Assembly (NCBI GenBank): GCA_023245935.1
Contig: JAHFJM010000004.1
Location: 77,924 to 135,420, forward strand
From: Candidatus Peribacteria bacterium
Lineage (GTDB): Bacteria > Patescibacteriota > Gracilibacteria > Peribacterales > Peribacteraceae
Direction of reading: 5' to 3'
Length of the DNA: 57,497 bases
How positions within the stretch are numbered: the first letter of the stretch is position 1; every line of letters begins with the position of its first letter. A program made the translations under genes and the position numbers. Below, piece after piece: positions 6,698 to 16,313 of the stretch. A model generated the notes under the pieces. It ran no database searches. It saw nothing but the letters and a program-made list of their open reading frames with translations, and had not been told where the DNA came from.

Positions 6698-9133
6698 TCA
6701 GTACGTCTCCGGCCACACCCGATACACACCTCGTTTGATGCAATCAAACACCAGGAAATACCCGACTGCGAGACCTGCGATGCCAAACGCAACCGTTGGC
6801 GAGAGTGCGGTGAGCTTGAGTGGAACTGCGAAGGCAGGAACATACACACAAGCGAAGATCGCTGCGACGACAACGACGGAGATCAGCGAAAGGAACATCG
6901 ATGGTGCCGCATCCTGAAAGAAAAACCGTCTGCTTCGAACGCTGAAGAGCGATGCGACTTCCGCGAGTGTCGAGAACAGGAACCATCCGGACTGGACTTC
7001 GCTGACTTGCAGATGTCTGAAAAACGCAAAGTAGGTGAGGTCGGCAGCGGAACTGACAAAACTCAGGATGATCATGAATCGGATGAGATTCCCGAACTTC
7101 AACTTTCGCGGTCTCCTCGTCGCCGTGTGATCCACGTGATCGGTGGCAATGGCGAAGTGAGGGAAATCCGTAATCAGGTTCGTGAAGAGGATCTGCACCG
7201 GCAACATCGGCAGGTACGGAATCATCAGTGAGAGCACGGAGATCGAGAGAAAGTTCCCGAGGTTCTCAGTGAGTGTCGCGCGCAAGTACTTCGACACATT
7301 TTCGAAGACCGCTCTCCCCTGCTCGATGCCGCTCACGATGACGTGGAGTCCGCGCTTCAGAAGAATGATATCAGAGGCGCTCTTGGCAATATCCGTGCCG
7401 TTACTGACGGAGATGCCGACATCGGCAAGCCGAAGACTCGGAGCATCGTTCACGCCGTCACCGACGTAGCCGACGACTTCCCCCTGCTGCCCGAGAATCC
7501 TGACGAGTTCATACTTCTGAATCGGGAGGAACCTCGCGAAGACGGCGGAAGCTTGTGCGACTGATTTTTTTTGATCGTCGGAAAATTGTTCCCAGTCGAA
7601 ACCGGTGATGACTCTCTCGCCTGCACCAAGCAGATCAAGCTCCCTGGCAACGGCACCGGTGACAAGCTCGCTGTCGCCGCTGATCACCTTCACTCGAATA
7701 CCGAGATTTTTCGCATGTGCAAGAGCTTTCTTCGCAGTTGCGCGTACGGGATCTGTAAAGGAGACAACTGCGGCAAGAGTCGACACTCCGTTCTCGGTGA
7801 CGGCGAACGCAAGAATACGTTGACCGTCTGACTCCCGCTTCCTGATCCACTCGTCCATTGCATCAGCGGAAACGCGCGAAGCATCGCGCTCCCCTTGATT
7901 CTTGCAAAGAACTTCATACGCTCCTTGCATTACCGTCACCTCACGGTTTTCAAACATCACTGTAAATTCCGCAGAGCGACTGGCGGCATCGAAGGGTCTC
8001 GCATGCAATAATTTCACATGAGAGAAGCTGTGACCGGAAATCGCAGGCGGAATGCCTGCTCCCTTTACTGTCAGTCCTCTCTGAACCGCAAGTGCCTTCT
8101 GGTACGGATCAGCAATCTGATCCTTCAGCCCTGAAGCGATATTCAGAATTTCTGTAAATGCAGCCTCGTCATGAATAAAATGCCCGTTCACCGTCAACAG
8201 GTTTTCGGTGAGTGTTCCCGTCTTATCCGAACACAGCACCGTAATCGACCCGAGGTCTCTGATTGCGGAGAGGTTCCGAACGACGACGCCGAGACGTGAG
8301 AGCTTGAGAGCGCCATTGCTCAGGGCAACAGTTGCAATCAGCGGCAGAGTTTCGGGGAGAATGCCGATGCAGATGGCGAGAATGAAAATGATGAAGTTGA
8401 TGCTCAGAGCTGCGGACGGATTGAGAAGAAGTTTCGTCAGGAAGAGGAGCGACGCCGTCAGCACGATGATGCCGATGCAGAGCTCGCTGAGCTTCCGGAT
8501 CTCCTTCTCGAAATTCGTGGGACGACCCGTTTCCGCAAGGTTGATGATCTGTCCGAACAGTGCGTCTTTGCCGATAGCCGTCACGATCCCCTCTCCCATG
8601 CCGCGAACGACGACCGTGCCCATATCGGCAATGCTGTCCGGTCCCGCTGCCTTGTCCACCGGAAGGCTCTCGCCGCTCACCGACGATTCGTCGATCGCAA
8701 GACCCTGCGCATGCACCAGCGCCATGTCTGCCGGAACAATGCTGCCTGCGATCAACTGCACCAGATCACCTTTGACAATATCCGCACAGAGAATTTGCGT
8801 GAACACGCCGTCACGTTTGACCGTCGCGGTCGGCTGCACCAGTTTCGAAACATCGTAGAGCTTCTTCTCACTCCGGACTTCCTGCAGAAATCCGACGACT
8901 GCATTCACGAGGATGATCAGCAAAATGATGACCGCACCCTGAGAATCCCCCACCGCAAACGAGATCGCAGCAGCGACGAGAAGCAGAATGACGATGGCAC
9001 TCTTGAACTGTCCGAGAAAAATCTGCAGCGTCGTCTTCCGGTGCTCCGGGATGAGGTTCTTGCCGAATTCTTTCTGTCGCAGCACCGCCTCGGCTGTCGT
9101 CAGTCCAAGAAACTGTGTTTGTGTATCGGACAT
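6698..9133 (-). CDS. mgtA: P-type cation ATPase, MgtA-like (P3B)
   Basis: Membrane ATPase that probably imports Mg2+. The 811 residues have the actuator motif SGES (153-156), the phosphorylated Asp in DKTGT (D303), the hinge GDGVNDAP and about ten membrane segments. The M4 motif PETLP (260-264) and the C-terminal membrane region (LPMLPVQILFTNLITD, RFMIIL) look more like MgtA/MgtB than Ca2+ or Na+/K+ pumps, but the ion is inferred. The start at 9133 is chosen because TATACT with an upstream TG lies six bases before it; a 51-residue upstream extension is unlikely. Confidence 0.9.
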   Translation of the reverse strand: MSDTQTQFLGLTTAEAVLRQKEFGKNLIPEHRKTTLQIFLGQFKSAIVILLLVAAAISFAVGDSQGAVIILLIILVNAVVGFLQEVRSEKKLYDVSKLVQPTATVKRDGVFTQILCADIVKGDLVQLIAGSIVPADMALVHAQGLAIDESSVSGESLPVDKAAGPDSIADMGTVVVRGMGEGIVTAIGKDALFGQIINLAETGRPTNFEKEIRKLSELCIGIIVLTASLLFLTKLLLNPSAALSINFIIFILAICIGILPETLPLIATVALSNGALKLSRLGVVVRNLSAIRDLGSITVLCSDKTGTLTENLLTVNGHFIHDEAAFTEILNIASGLKDQIADPYQKALAVQRGLTVKGAGIPPAISGHSFSHVKLLHARPFDAASRSAEFTVMFENREVTVMQGAYEVLCKNQGERDASRVSADAMDEWIRKRESDGQRILAFAVTENGVSTLAAVVSFTDPVRATAKKALAHAKNLGIRVKVISGDSELVTGAVARELDLLGAGERVITGFDWEQFSDDQKKSVAQASAVFARFLPIQKYELVRILGQQGEVVGYVGDGVNDAPSLRLADVGISVSNGTDIAKSASDIILLKRGLHVIVSGIEQGRAVFENVSKYLRATLTENLGNFLSISVLSLMIPYLPMLPVQILFTNLITDFPHFAIATDHVDHTATRRPRKLKFGNLIRFMIILSFVSSAADLTYFAFFRHLQVSEVQSGWFLFSTLAEVASLFSVRSRRFFFQDAAPSMFLSLISVVVVAAIFACVYVPAFAVPLKLTALSPTVAFGIAGLAVGYFLVFDCIKRGVYRVWPETY

Positions 9134-9191
9134 CCGGAAAGTATAGCAGATTTTGGCTTCTCCTGCCATTCCCGACGCTTCGCTGATGCAC

Positions 9192-10997
9192 TTACGCAGT
9201 CCTCTTGCTGCCTCTCTTCCGATCGATCGCATTGAGAAGTTTTTTGCGAAGTCTGATGCTGATCGGCGTGACCTCGACAAGCTCATCGTCCTGGATGTAC
9301 TCGAGTGCCATGTCGAGCGTCATGAGTCTCGGCGGCGTGAGGCGAATGGCTTCGTCCGCGCCGGAACTGCGCATGTTGCTGAGTTTCTTCTCCTTACTGA
9401 CGTTGACCTCGATGTCCTGACCGCTCGGCGATTCCCCGACGATCATGCCTTCGTATACCGGAACGCCCGAGCCAATGAAGAACGTACCGCGCTCCTGCAA
9501 CTGCCAGACGGCGTACGCAACGGACTGACCGGTGACACCGGAAATGATGGACCCCGTGGAACGCCCGGGCATATCGCCGGCATACGGAGTGAACCTCTGA
9601 AACGCGTGTGTCAGGATGCCATCGCCTCGCGTATCGATGATGAATTCGTTGCGGAAGCCGAGGAGACCTCGCGTTGGAATTTCGTACGTCAGACGTGCGA
9701 TACCGTTCTTCGTTTCCATGTTCTGCATCAGCCCTTTCCTGCGACCGAGTTTCTCGATCACACCTCCCGCGTACGCTTCCGGCACATCGATGTACGCAAC
9801 TTCAAGCGGTTCCATTTCAACACCGTTCTCCTTGTGCATGATTACTTCAGGACGGGAGACCGCGAGTTCGAAGCCTTCTCTGCGCATGGATTCGATGAGC
9901 ACACCGAGGTGCATTTCGCCGCGACCGGAGACTCGGAAAGCATCCGTACGCTCGCCGAAGTCGATCTTCAGTCCGACGTTGGTCTCGAGTTCTTTCTCAA
10001 GCCTCTCGCGGATGTGGCGCGTCGTCACCAGCTTGCCTTCTTTTCCTGCAAACGGAGAGTCGTTGACCATGAAGTCCATGGCAACTGTCGGGGGATCAAT
10101 CGTAATCGCTGCGAGCGGCTCAGTCTCAGGATCCGCAACGACGGTATCACCGACGTAAATCTCCGGAAGTCCCGCAATCGTCACGACGTCACCGGCAACC
10201 GCCGTATCCACTTCGACCTGCCCGATGCCTTTGTAGACGAGAATCTTGGTGATGCGACCCTGCTTCGAAATTCCTTCCGGCTTCTTCACGAAGACCGCCT
10301 GGTTCTTGCTGAGGGTTCCCTCGAAAATTCTTCCGACCGCCAGGCGTCCCGCGTACGAATCGTACCCGAGGTTCACCGGCTGAAATCGGAGAGGCTTCGT
10401 CGCATCGTTCGCTCCCGGCTTTACGTGCTCCAAAATCATATCGAACAGCGGCGTGAGGTCTTTGGACTCGTCTGCTACTTTCCGCTTTGCCACGCCGTCT
10501 CTGCCGATGGCATACACGTAAGGGAAATCGAGCTGAGCATCCGACGCTCCAAGCTGCACGAAGAGATCAAAAACGAGACTGAGTGCGCGCTCGGGATCTG
10601 CGCCGGGTCGATCGATCTTGTTGATGATGACGATGGGTTTGATGCCGATCTCGAGAGATTTCTTGAGCACAAACCGAGTCTGCGGCATGGGACCGTCGAA
10701 CGAGTCGACGAGCAGACACACGCAGTCACACATCTTCAGGACGCGCTCGACTTCGCTGCCGAAGTCCGCATGCCCCGGTGTGTCGACGATGTTGATCTTC
10801 GTATTTTTATAGAGAATCGAACAGTTCTTGGCGTAGATCGTGATTCCGCGTTCCTTCTCTTGTTCGTTGCTGTCCATCACGCGCTCGGTAATTTCCTCAT
10901 GCTCATTGAACGCACCCCCCTGACGAAGGATTTGATCCACGAGCGTCGTCTTGCCGTGGTCGATGTGCGCGATAATGGCGATGGTTCGAAATTCCAT
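9192..10997 (-). CDS. typA: Ribosome-associated GTPase TypA/BipA
   Basis: Translational GTPase of the EF-G family, involved in 50S assembly and stress or cold adaptation. The 601 residues match the family length. Motifs: AHIDHGKTT (P-loop), the RGITI switch I sequence, DTPGHADF and NKIDRPGA, followed by EF-G-like domains and the TypA C-terminal domain ([16 protein letters not shown]-like region, [14 protein letters not shown]). Its promoter (TTGTAC-17-TACACT) shares its -35 palindrome with the divergent purF promoter. The ATG is 10 bases after the -10 box. Confidence 0.96.
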   Translation of the reverse strand: MEFRTIAIIAHIDHGKTTLVDQILRQGGAFNEHEEITERVMDSNEQEKERGITIYAKNCSILYKNTKINIVDTPGHADFGSEVERVLKMCDCVCLLVDSFDGPMPQTRFVLKKSLEIGIKPIVIINKIDRPGADPERALSLVFDLFVQLGASDAQLDFPYVYAIGRDGVAKRKVADESKDLTPLFDMILEHVKPGANDATKPLRFQPVNLGYDSYAGRLAVGRIFEGTLSKNQAVFVKKPEGISKQGRITKILVYKGIGQVEVDTAVAGDVVTIAGLPEIYVGDTVVADPETEPLAAITIDPPTVAMDFMVNDSPFAGKEGKLVTTRHIRERLEKELETNVGLKIDFGERTDAFRVSGRGEMHLGVLIESMRREGFELAVSRPEVIMHKENGVEMEPLEVAYIDVPEAYAGGVIEKLGRRKGLMQNMETKNGIARLTYEIPTRGLLGFRNEFIIDTRGDGILTHAFQRFTPYAGDMPGRSTGSIISGVTGQSVAYAVWQLQERGTFFIGSGVPVYEGMIVGESPSGQDIEVNVSKEKKLSNMRSSGADEAIRLTPPRLMTLDMALEYIQDDELVEVTPISIRLRKKLLNAIDRKRGSKRTA

Positions 10998-11007
10998 AAG
11001 ACGAGGC

Positions 11008-11057
11008 AGTGTAGCGATTTTTCAAGGCTTGTACAAGGGACGAAAGCTGTGTACCAT
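11008..11057. promoter_or_regulatory. Divergent typA/purF promoters sharing one -35 palindrome
   Basis: The perfect palindrome CTTGTACAAG (11028-11037) supplies TTGTAC on both strands. On the minus strand it lies 17 bases from TACACT (11008-11013, typA). On the plus strand it lies 17 bases from TACCAT (11052-11057, purF leader). The two RNA polymerase sites overlap and should exclude each other. The palindrome could also bind a dimeric regulator. Confidence 0.65.
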
Positions 11058-11063
11058 TCATTC

Positions 11064-11132
11064 ATGGTAGGTTCAATCCTTCCATCGGCGTCTTCGTTTT
11101 CCACGGAGGCGTGCTTTGCCGTACTTCTGTAA
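11064..11132 (+). CDS. Possible 22-residue leader peptide before purF
   Basis: A short frame, MVGSILPSASSFSTEACF..., starts at an ATG six bases after the -10 box TACCAT and ends in TAA three bases before the purF ATG. The spacing matches the leaderless pattern of other genes here, and the tight junction would allow translational coupling. There is no run of a single amino acid to suggest classical attenuation. It may simply be chance. Confidence 0.4.
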   Translation: MVGSILPSASSFSTEACFAVLL

Positions 11133-11135
11133 TCT

Positions 11136-12641
11136 ATGTGTGGGATCATCGCCGTCTCCGGCTTCCGCGATATCATCCAGGATCTGTATGACGGACTGAT
11201 CGTGCTCCAGCACCGAGGGCAGGATGCCGCCGGCATCGTGACGTTCGACAATCAATTTCACCTGAAGAAGTCGACCGGAATGGTCAGCGAAGTCTTTCAT
11301 GGCAGTTCACTGCAACGTCTGAAAGGTCCGATGGGCATCGGTCATGTACGCTATCCGACCGCAGGCTGCAGCAGCGAATTCGAGGCGCAACCGTTCTTCG
11401 TGAATTCGCCCTTCGGCATGGCACTTGCTCATAACGGCAATCTCACAAACGCAGCCGATCTCGCGAGAGAAATCCGCGAACAGGATTACCGCCATCTCAA
11501 TACGAACTCGGATTCGGAGGTTCTCTTGAATGTCTTCTCCCTCGCACTTCGAAAGCAGCGACCGAAGAAACTGAATCCCGAGCACATCTTCCGCGCGGTG
11601 AAGACGGTCTTCCGCCGTTGCAGAGGAGCGTACTCGGTGGTCTCCCTCGTCGGCGGGCAGGGCATCGTTGCATTTCGCGATCCGCACGGCATTCGTCCGC
11701 TGCAACTCGGTCGCCGTCGCTACGGGATGAAGTACGAGTACATGATCGCATCCGAGAATACCGTGTTCAAAGCGCTCGACTTCGAGTTCGTGCGCGACAT
11801 CGCACCCGGCGAGGTCGTCTTCATCGACCAGAACAATCGTCTTCACAGCAGAGTCGTAAAGAAGGGAGAGCTGAATCCCTGCATTTTCGAATGGGTGTAC
11901 CTCGCGGCACCGGACTCCACGATCGACGGCGTGAACGTGTACAAAGCGAGAGTGCGCATGGGCGAGTCGCTCGCGAAGCAGATCAAAGCCGCCGGCATCC
12001 ACATCGACTCGGTGATCCCGATCCCCGATACCGGCAGACCGGCGGCAGCGGGACTCGCCGACAAACTGAAGGTTCGGTACCGCGAAGGCTTTGTGAAGAA
12101 CCGCTACATCGGTCGCACGTTCATTATGCCGGGGCAGGAACTCCGCAAGCGCAGCCTCAACTTCAAACTGCACCCCATCGATCTCGAATTCAAGAACAAC
12201 TCCGTCCTCCTCGTCGACGACTCCATCGTCCGCGGCAACACGAGCAAGAAGATCGTCGAAATGGCACGCAAAGCGGGAGCCAAGAAAGTGTACTTCGCCT
12301 CCGCTTCACCGCCGATCATCGGACCCGATCCGTACGGTATCGATCTTCCTACGACGACCGAGTTGATCGCGACGGATCATACGATCCCCGAGATCTGCAA
12401 AATGATCGGTGCCGACGGTCTCTTCTTCACCTCCATTCAGGATCTTCGCAATTCGGTACGCATCGGCAATCGAAAAATCCACCGGTTCAGCGAAGGATGT
12501 TTCACGGGCAAGTACCCGACACCCGAAGTGACACCGAAGTTGCTTCGCAAACTCGGGTGCGGTCGGAACATCACACGCGAATCGTTTCGGAAACAGGAGG
12601 ATGGAAACCCGGATCAGACGAAGATGATGGCTTTAGTCTAG
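11136..12641 (+). CDS. purF: Amidophosphoribosyltransferase PurF
   Basis: First step of de novo purine synthesis: PRPP plus glutamine to phosphoribosylamine. The 501 residues begin MCGIIAVSG, so the nucleophile Cys2 is exposed after Met removal and there is no propeptide. The glutaminase domain shows LQHRGQDAAG, RYPTAG and LAHNGNL; the phosphoribosyltransferase domain shows PIPDTGRPAAAG and the PRPP loop VLLVDDSIVRGNT. purD follows 64 bases later. Both pathway neighbours are unusual for the more reduced CPR lineages. Confidence 0.96.
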   Translation: MCGIIAVSGFRDIIQDLYDGLIVLQHRGQDAAGIVTFDNQFHLKKSTGMVSEVFHGSSLQRLKGPMGIGHVRYPTAGCSSEFEAQPFFVNSPFGMALAHNGNLTNAADLAREIREQDYRHLNTNSDSEVLLNVFSLALRKQRPKKLNPEHIFRAVKTVFRRCRGAYSVVSLVGGQGIVAFRDPHGIRPLQLGRRRYGMKYEYMIASENTVFKALDFEFVRDIAPGEVVFIDQNNRLHSRVVKKGELNPCIFEWVYLAAPDSTIDGVNVYKARVRMGESLAKQIKAAGIHIDSVIPIPDTGRPAAAGLADKLKVRYREGFVKNRYIGRTFIMPGQELRKRSLNFKLHPIDLEFKNNSVLLVDDSIVRGNTSKKIVEMARKAGAKKVYFASASPPIIGPDPYGIDLPTTTELIATDHTIPEICKMIGADGLFFTSIQDLRNSVRIGNRKIHRFSEGCFTGKYPTPEVTPKLLRKLGCGRNITRESFRKQEDGNPDQTKMMALV

Positions 12642-12687
12642 TCATGGTGAGGAGCACGAACATTCATGAGTGCGTCTCGAACCATGA
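12642..12687. repeat. REP-like palindrome between purF and purD
   Basis: TCATGGT (12642-12648) and ACCATGA (12681-12687) are exact inverted ends around GAGGAGCACG...GAGTGCGTCTCG. The same layout with similar bases recurs at 15187-15232, so both belong to one dispersed family. It sits directly after the purF stop and just before the purD -10 box. Confidence 0.7.
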
Positions 12688-12705
12688 CGTGCTATCGTTT
12701 GAACA

Positions 12706-14058
12706 ATGAAAATCCTTCTCGTCTCCAACTCCGCACGCGGTCACGCAATCGCCGAGGCCTTTGCCAGAAGTCCCCAGAATCCGGAGATCATCGCGGCATG
12801 CACGCTTCGCGATCCTGGCATGATGAAGCTTGCGAAGGATCTGCGAGTCGTCGACATCAACGGGCTCTCCGGCATCGTGCAGATCGCGAAGGAAACGAAA
12901 CCGGATTTCGCATTCATCGCTCCGGATGATCCGATCGGTGCGGGCTTAAGCGACCGGTTCGAATCGATCGGCGTTCCCTGCGTCGCACCGAAGAAGAACC
13001 TTGCGAGGATCGAAGCGAGTAAAGGGTTTGCGAGAAATCTCATGCAGAAGTATGGGATCGGCGGCAGTCCGAAATTCCGAGTCTTCACCTTCTCGTCGAT
13101 GGATGCCAAGAGACAACTCGACCTGGATATCCGTCACTACCTCGAGTATGAGCTCAAGGGTCAATACGTCGTGAAGTACGACGGTCTGAAAGGCGGCAAA
13201 GGCGTGAAACTCAGCGGCGAACATCTCAAGACCATCGACCTCGGTGCGAAGTACGCGATGGAATGCATTGAACAGTGCGGCACGGTGGTGATCGAAGAGA
13301 AGCTTGTCGGTGTCGAGTTCAGTCTGCTGTCATTCGTGTCGGGCACGACGACCGTCGATATGCCGGCGATCCAGGACTACAAGCGCGCGTACATCAATGA
13401 CGAAGGCTTGAATACGGGAGGCATGGGCACCTACAGCGACAGTAATCACCTTCTGCCGTTTTTATCGGAAGCCGATGTCAAGATTGCAAGCTCGTTCAAT
13501 GCGCAGATCGCGAAGGCGCTGATGGAAGAGTGCGACGAGCCGTACAAGGGAATCCTCTACGGCGGCTTCATCGCGACCGCTGACGGAGTGAAGATCATCG
13601 AGTACAACGCCCGTTTCGGCGATCCCGAAGCGCTGAATATTCTTCCGATTCTCGAGACGGATTTCGTTGCGATCTGCCAGGCGATTATTTCCGGGACTCT
13701 CACAAACGACCTCGTGCGCTTCGCTCCTCTCGCAACGGTCTGCAAGTACATCACGCCACGGAGTTACCCTGAAGATAAGAAAGAGAAAGGTCAACGCGTG
13801 ATCGTGCCGGATAAAGTTCCGGACAACGTGCGCATTTACTACGGCGATGCCCACATGAGCGACTCGGGAGTGGTCCTCCTCGGGACTTCACGCGCAATCG
13901 GCATCGTCGGGATCGGAACGACGATCAATGAGGCAGAGGAACTTGCGCAGGAAGTGTGTGAGAAAATCTCCGGACCGGTGCGCTTTCGCGAAGACATCGC
14001 GACGGTGGAATCGATTCAGAAGAGAGTTGATCTGATGCAGAAATTGAGAAGGAGGTAG
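12706..14058 (+). CDS. purD: Phosphoribosylamine-glycine ligase PurD
   Basis: Second enzyme of purine synthesis, an ATP-grasp ligase. The 450 residues start with the Rossmann-like strand KILLVSNSARGHAIAEAFA and carry the ATP-grasp segment YVVKYDGLKGGKGV, the GMGTYSD motif and the metal-site sequence EYNARFGDPEA. It is slightly longer than the usual 420-430 residues. The -10 box TATCGT (12693-12698) with an upstream TG is seven bases before the ATG, so purD has its own promoter although it follows purF. It ends back-to-back with the convergent gene at 14059. Confidence 0.95.
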   Translation: MKILLVSNSARGHAIAEAFARSPQNPEIIAACTLRDPGMMKLAKDLRVVDINGLSGIVQIAKETKPDFAFIAPDDPIGAGLSDRFESIGVPCVAPKKNLARIEASKGFARNLMQKYGIGGSPKFRVFTFSSMDAKRQLDLDIRHYLEYELKGQYVVKYDGLKGGKGVKLSGEHLKTIDLGAKYAMECIEQCGTVVIEEKLVGVEFSLLSFVSGTTTVDMPAIQDYKRAYINDEGLNTGGMGTYSDSNHLLPFLSEADVKIASSFNAQIAKALMEECDEPYKGILYGGFIATADGVKIIEYNARFGDPEALNILPILETDFVAICQAIISGTLTNDLVRFAPLATVCKYITPRSYPEDKKEKGQRVIVPDKVPDNVRIYYGDAHMSDSGVVLLGTSRAIGIVGIGTTINEAEELAQEVCEKISGPVRFREDIATVESIQKRVDLMQKLRRR

Positions 14059-14385
14059 CTATTCGTCATTCAACTGAAAAATAGGACCATTTTCAGGAAT
14101 TCCAAGGCAGCCCTGCCAACGACTCAAACTACGATCAAGTAAGTAAAAGACATTTGTCCTGATGGCACCGATCAGTGCATGGGCAACATTCGGTCTGACG
14201 GCATTCGAGTGCACGTCAGCAAGAAGTTTTTGCGCACTCAGAATTTCCTGCGAGAGTTCCCTGGCTGCAGAACGCTCGTGCGAAAGTGACTCTTCATTTA
14301 TTACGATTCGATTACAAGCTTCAGGATCGATCGAAGCAATTTGCTCAAGTATAGAAACGCTCTGTGAATTGAACTCACTTTCCAT
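14059..14385 (-). CDS. Hypothetical protein, 108 residues
   Basis: A soluble, helical-looking 108-residue protein (start MESEFNSQSVSILEQIAS). It abuts purD, stop codon to stop codon, with no spacer. There is no signal peptide, membrane segment or recognised motif. Its AT content is higher than that of its neighbours, as for other small hypotheticals here (35540, 36198, 47741), which may mark a class of lineage-specific or acquired genes. Confidence 0.6.
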   Translation of the reverse strand: MESEFNSQSVSILEQIASIDPEACNRIVINEESLSHERSAARELSQEILSAQKLLADVHSNAVRPNVAHALIGAIRTNVFYLLDRSLSRWQGCLGIPENGPIFQLNDE

Positions 14386-14486
14386 AGTTTAATAATATGA
14401 ATTTTCTGAACAAAGTCAAATACTGTCATTGACAATCGTAATTATAGTGTTAACATTCTCTCCTTTTACATTTCCTTCCAATTTCT

Positions 14487-15110
14487 ATGGAACAACTCAC
14501 CCGTCAGCTGAGCGCAGTGCAGACCGCTGCGACAGCGAGCATTGTCACAGCAGCACTTCTCTCACTCCCGCTGTTTGCGGCAAGTACGGATACGACAGTG
14601 GCAATACGCAATGAATACGATGCAAAACATCTCGTGAGTGTTTTCCAGAAAACCGGTGCGGAAACGACCGGATCATTCACCAATCGATCCATCGACGAGA
14701 GCGGATTCGATTTCACAGCCTACAGAAGCAACACATGTTTCAGTCCGACTGAAAACGATCTTGCAGCATGCAGGCAGGAATTCGGTGCCTACGCAGACCT
14801 GCGTGCAACGTATGAGTCCGGTGAATTGAATGTCATTCTGGAAACCGTTCCGTATCTCAAGGATGCCGCTGCATTCGCACCTGCACCAAAAACCATGCAG
14901 ACGATGGAGCGAAGTCCGGAGAGCGAAGGCGCAAGCAACAGCGTTCAACTGACAACGCCGATTGAAAGGCTCATCCGTGAGCGCAGCGAGAAGCTTTGGA
15001 AGGAGTGTCAAATCAAAGAACCGAGCCGCGAAGCTGCCTCACGCTGCTATCAGCGGAACATTCGCAGAACGCAGGAGTGGAACCAGCCTGCGGAGGGGAA
15101 TGTGTATTAA
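14487..15110 (+). CDS. Exported hypothetical protein
   Basis: A 207-residue protein with an N-terminal hydrophobic segment (IVTAALLSLPLFAAS, about residues 19-33) that looks like a signal peptide cut after a small-residue site. The mature part is polar with several Cys (TCFSPTENDLAAC, ECQIKEPSREAASRC), which could form two disulfides, and has a basic C-terminal helix. No domain is recognised. A REP-like element follows immediately. Confidence 0.65.
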   Translation: MEQLTRQLSAVQTAATASIVTAALLSLPLFAASTDTTVAIRNEYDAKHLVSVFQKTGAETTGSFTNRSIDESGFDFTAYRSNTCFSPTENDLAACRQEFGAYADLRATYESGELNVILETVPYLKDAAAFAPAPKTMQTMERSPESEGASNSVQLTTPIERLIRERSEKLWKECQIKEPSREAASRCYQRNIRRTQEWNQPAEGNVY

Positions 15111-15112
15111 CG

Positions 15113-15232
15113 GTTCGAGACCCTTCGAGAACCTCAGGGCAGGCTCAACTGATGTGCTCCTCACCGTGACAAACCCTCGTGAATTGTCATGCTGAGGAGT
15201 GCGAGTTTCAGCGAGCGCGTCTCGAAGCATGG
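15113..15232. repeat. Long REP-like inverted repeat before prfA 3' end
   Basis: The gap between two convergent genes is an imperfect long palindrome. CTCCTCACCGTGACAA pairs with TTGTCATGCTGAGGAG around a small loop, and TTCGAGAC pairs with GTCTCGAA at the outside. The right half (15187-15232) matches the element at 12642. The left half contains the CTTCGAGAACCTCAGGGCAGGCTCA type of sequence seen in REP families of many bacteria. Confidence 0.75.
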
Positions 15233-15236
15233 CAAT

Positions 15237-16292
15237 TCATAACTGTTTCAACAGTTCTTCCTCTTCCCACTTCTTCATTCCGGCAACAATCGGGCCGAGT
15301 TTGCCCTGCATGATCGCCGGGATGTTGCTGAAGTTCAGATTTGCACGGTGATCCGTGACACGATCCTGCGGGAAATTGTACGTCCTGATCTTCTCGCTTC
15401 TGTCTGCCGTTCCGACTTGCCCTGCGCGCAGATCCGTTCGCTCTTTCTGCAGACGTTCCTGTTCTGCCGCGTAGAGTCGGCTCCGCAGGAGCGACATCGC
15501 AAGTGCGCGGTTCTTGAGTTGCGAACGCTCGGTCTGGCACGCGACGATCACGCCGGTCGGAAGATGCGTGATGCGAATGGCACTCTCGGTCTTGTTCACG
15601 TGCTGTCCTCCGGCGCCGCCGGAGCGATACGTGTCGATCCTCAGATCTTCATTCCGTATTTCAATCTCCGCTTCTTCCGCCTCGGGAAGAATGGCAACCG
15701 TTGTCGTTGAGGTGTGAATACGACCCTTCGCCTCCGTCGTCGGAATCCTCTGCACGCGATGCACGCCGGATTCGAACTTCAGTTCGCCGTACACGCCGAC
15801 TCCATCGATCTTTGCAGCAGCCTCTTTAACGCCTCCCGCATCGGCATCGGAAAGATAGAGCAGCTCTGTCTTCCAGCCTTGCTCTTCGGCATACCGCAAG
15901 TACATCTTCAATTGCTCGGCGGCAAACAGCGCCGCCTCTTCTCCACCTGCACCGGCTCGCACTTCAAGAATGACGCTCTTCTCATCATCGGGGTTTCGCG
16001 GAATCAGAAGACGTTTCATTTCTTCAAGGAGCAGAGGAATTTTCTCACGTCCTTTCGCGGCATCTTCAGCTGCAAATGCCTGCAATTCAGGATCGCCTGC
16101 AAATGCTTTTTCATCGGCAATCGCCTGCTCCGCCTTGCGGTATTCCGCATACTTCTCTTCAAGCGGAAGGAGTTGCTTCATCCGACGCGAGAGCTTCGTC
16201 ACCTCTTTCACATCTCCATACACTGCGGGATCTTCCATTTTCTTTCGAATGGAATGAAGTTCTTCGATGCAGGCACGGACTTTGTCGATCAT
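15237..16292 (-). CDS. prfA: Peptide chain release factor 1
   Basis: Releases nascent proteins at UAA and UAG. The 351 residues contain the peptidyl-hydrolysis motif GGAGGQHVNKTES and the codon-recognition stretch HRVQRIPTTEAKGRIHTS, where the PxT tripeptide is PTT. An alpha-helical N-terminal domain and the usual C terminus complete the family architecture. The -10 box TACAAT with an upstream TG (16299-16304) lies six bases before the ATG. No prmC methyltransferase gene is adjacent. RF2 is not in the window but is expected, since UGA is used as a stop here. Confidence 0.96.
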   Translation of the reverse strand: MIDKVRACIEELHSIRKKMEDPAVYGDVKEVTKLSRRMKQLLPLEEKYAEYRKAEQAIADEKAFAGDPELQAFAAEDAAKGREKIPLLLEEMKRLLIPRNPDDEKSVILEVRAGAGGEEAALFAAEQLKMYLRYAEEQGWKTELLYLSDADAGGVKEAAAKIDGVGVYGELKFESGVHRVQRIPTTEAKGRIHTSTTTVAILPEAEEAEIEIRNEDLRIDTYRSGGAGGQHVNKTESAIRITHLPTGVIVACQTERSQLKNRALAMSLLRSRLYAAEQERLQKERTDLRAGQVGTADRSEKIRTYNFPQDRVTDHRANLNFSNIPAIMQGKLGPIVAGMKKWEEEELLKQL

Positions 16293-16313
16293 AAAAGGAT
16301 TGTAACAAGGAAT

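Noticed and set aside
9153-11132. A 659-residue plus-strand open frame opposite typA
   Set aside because: It is the antisense shadow of typA. The product is His/Arg/Asp-rich with no domain, as are similar long frames opposite gyrB, ftsK, groEL and the permeases.
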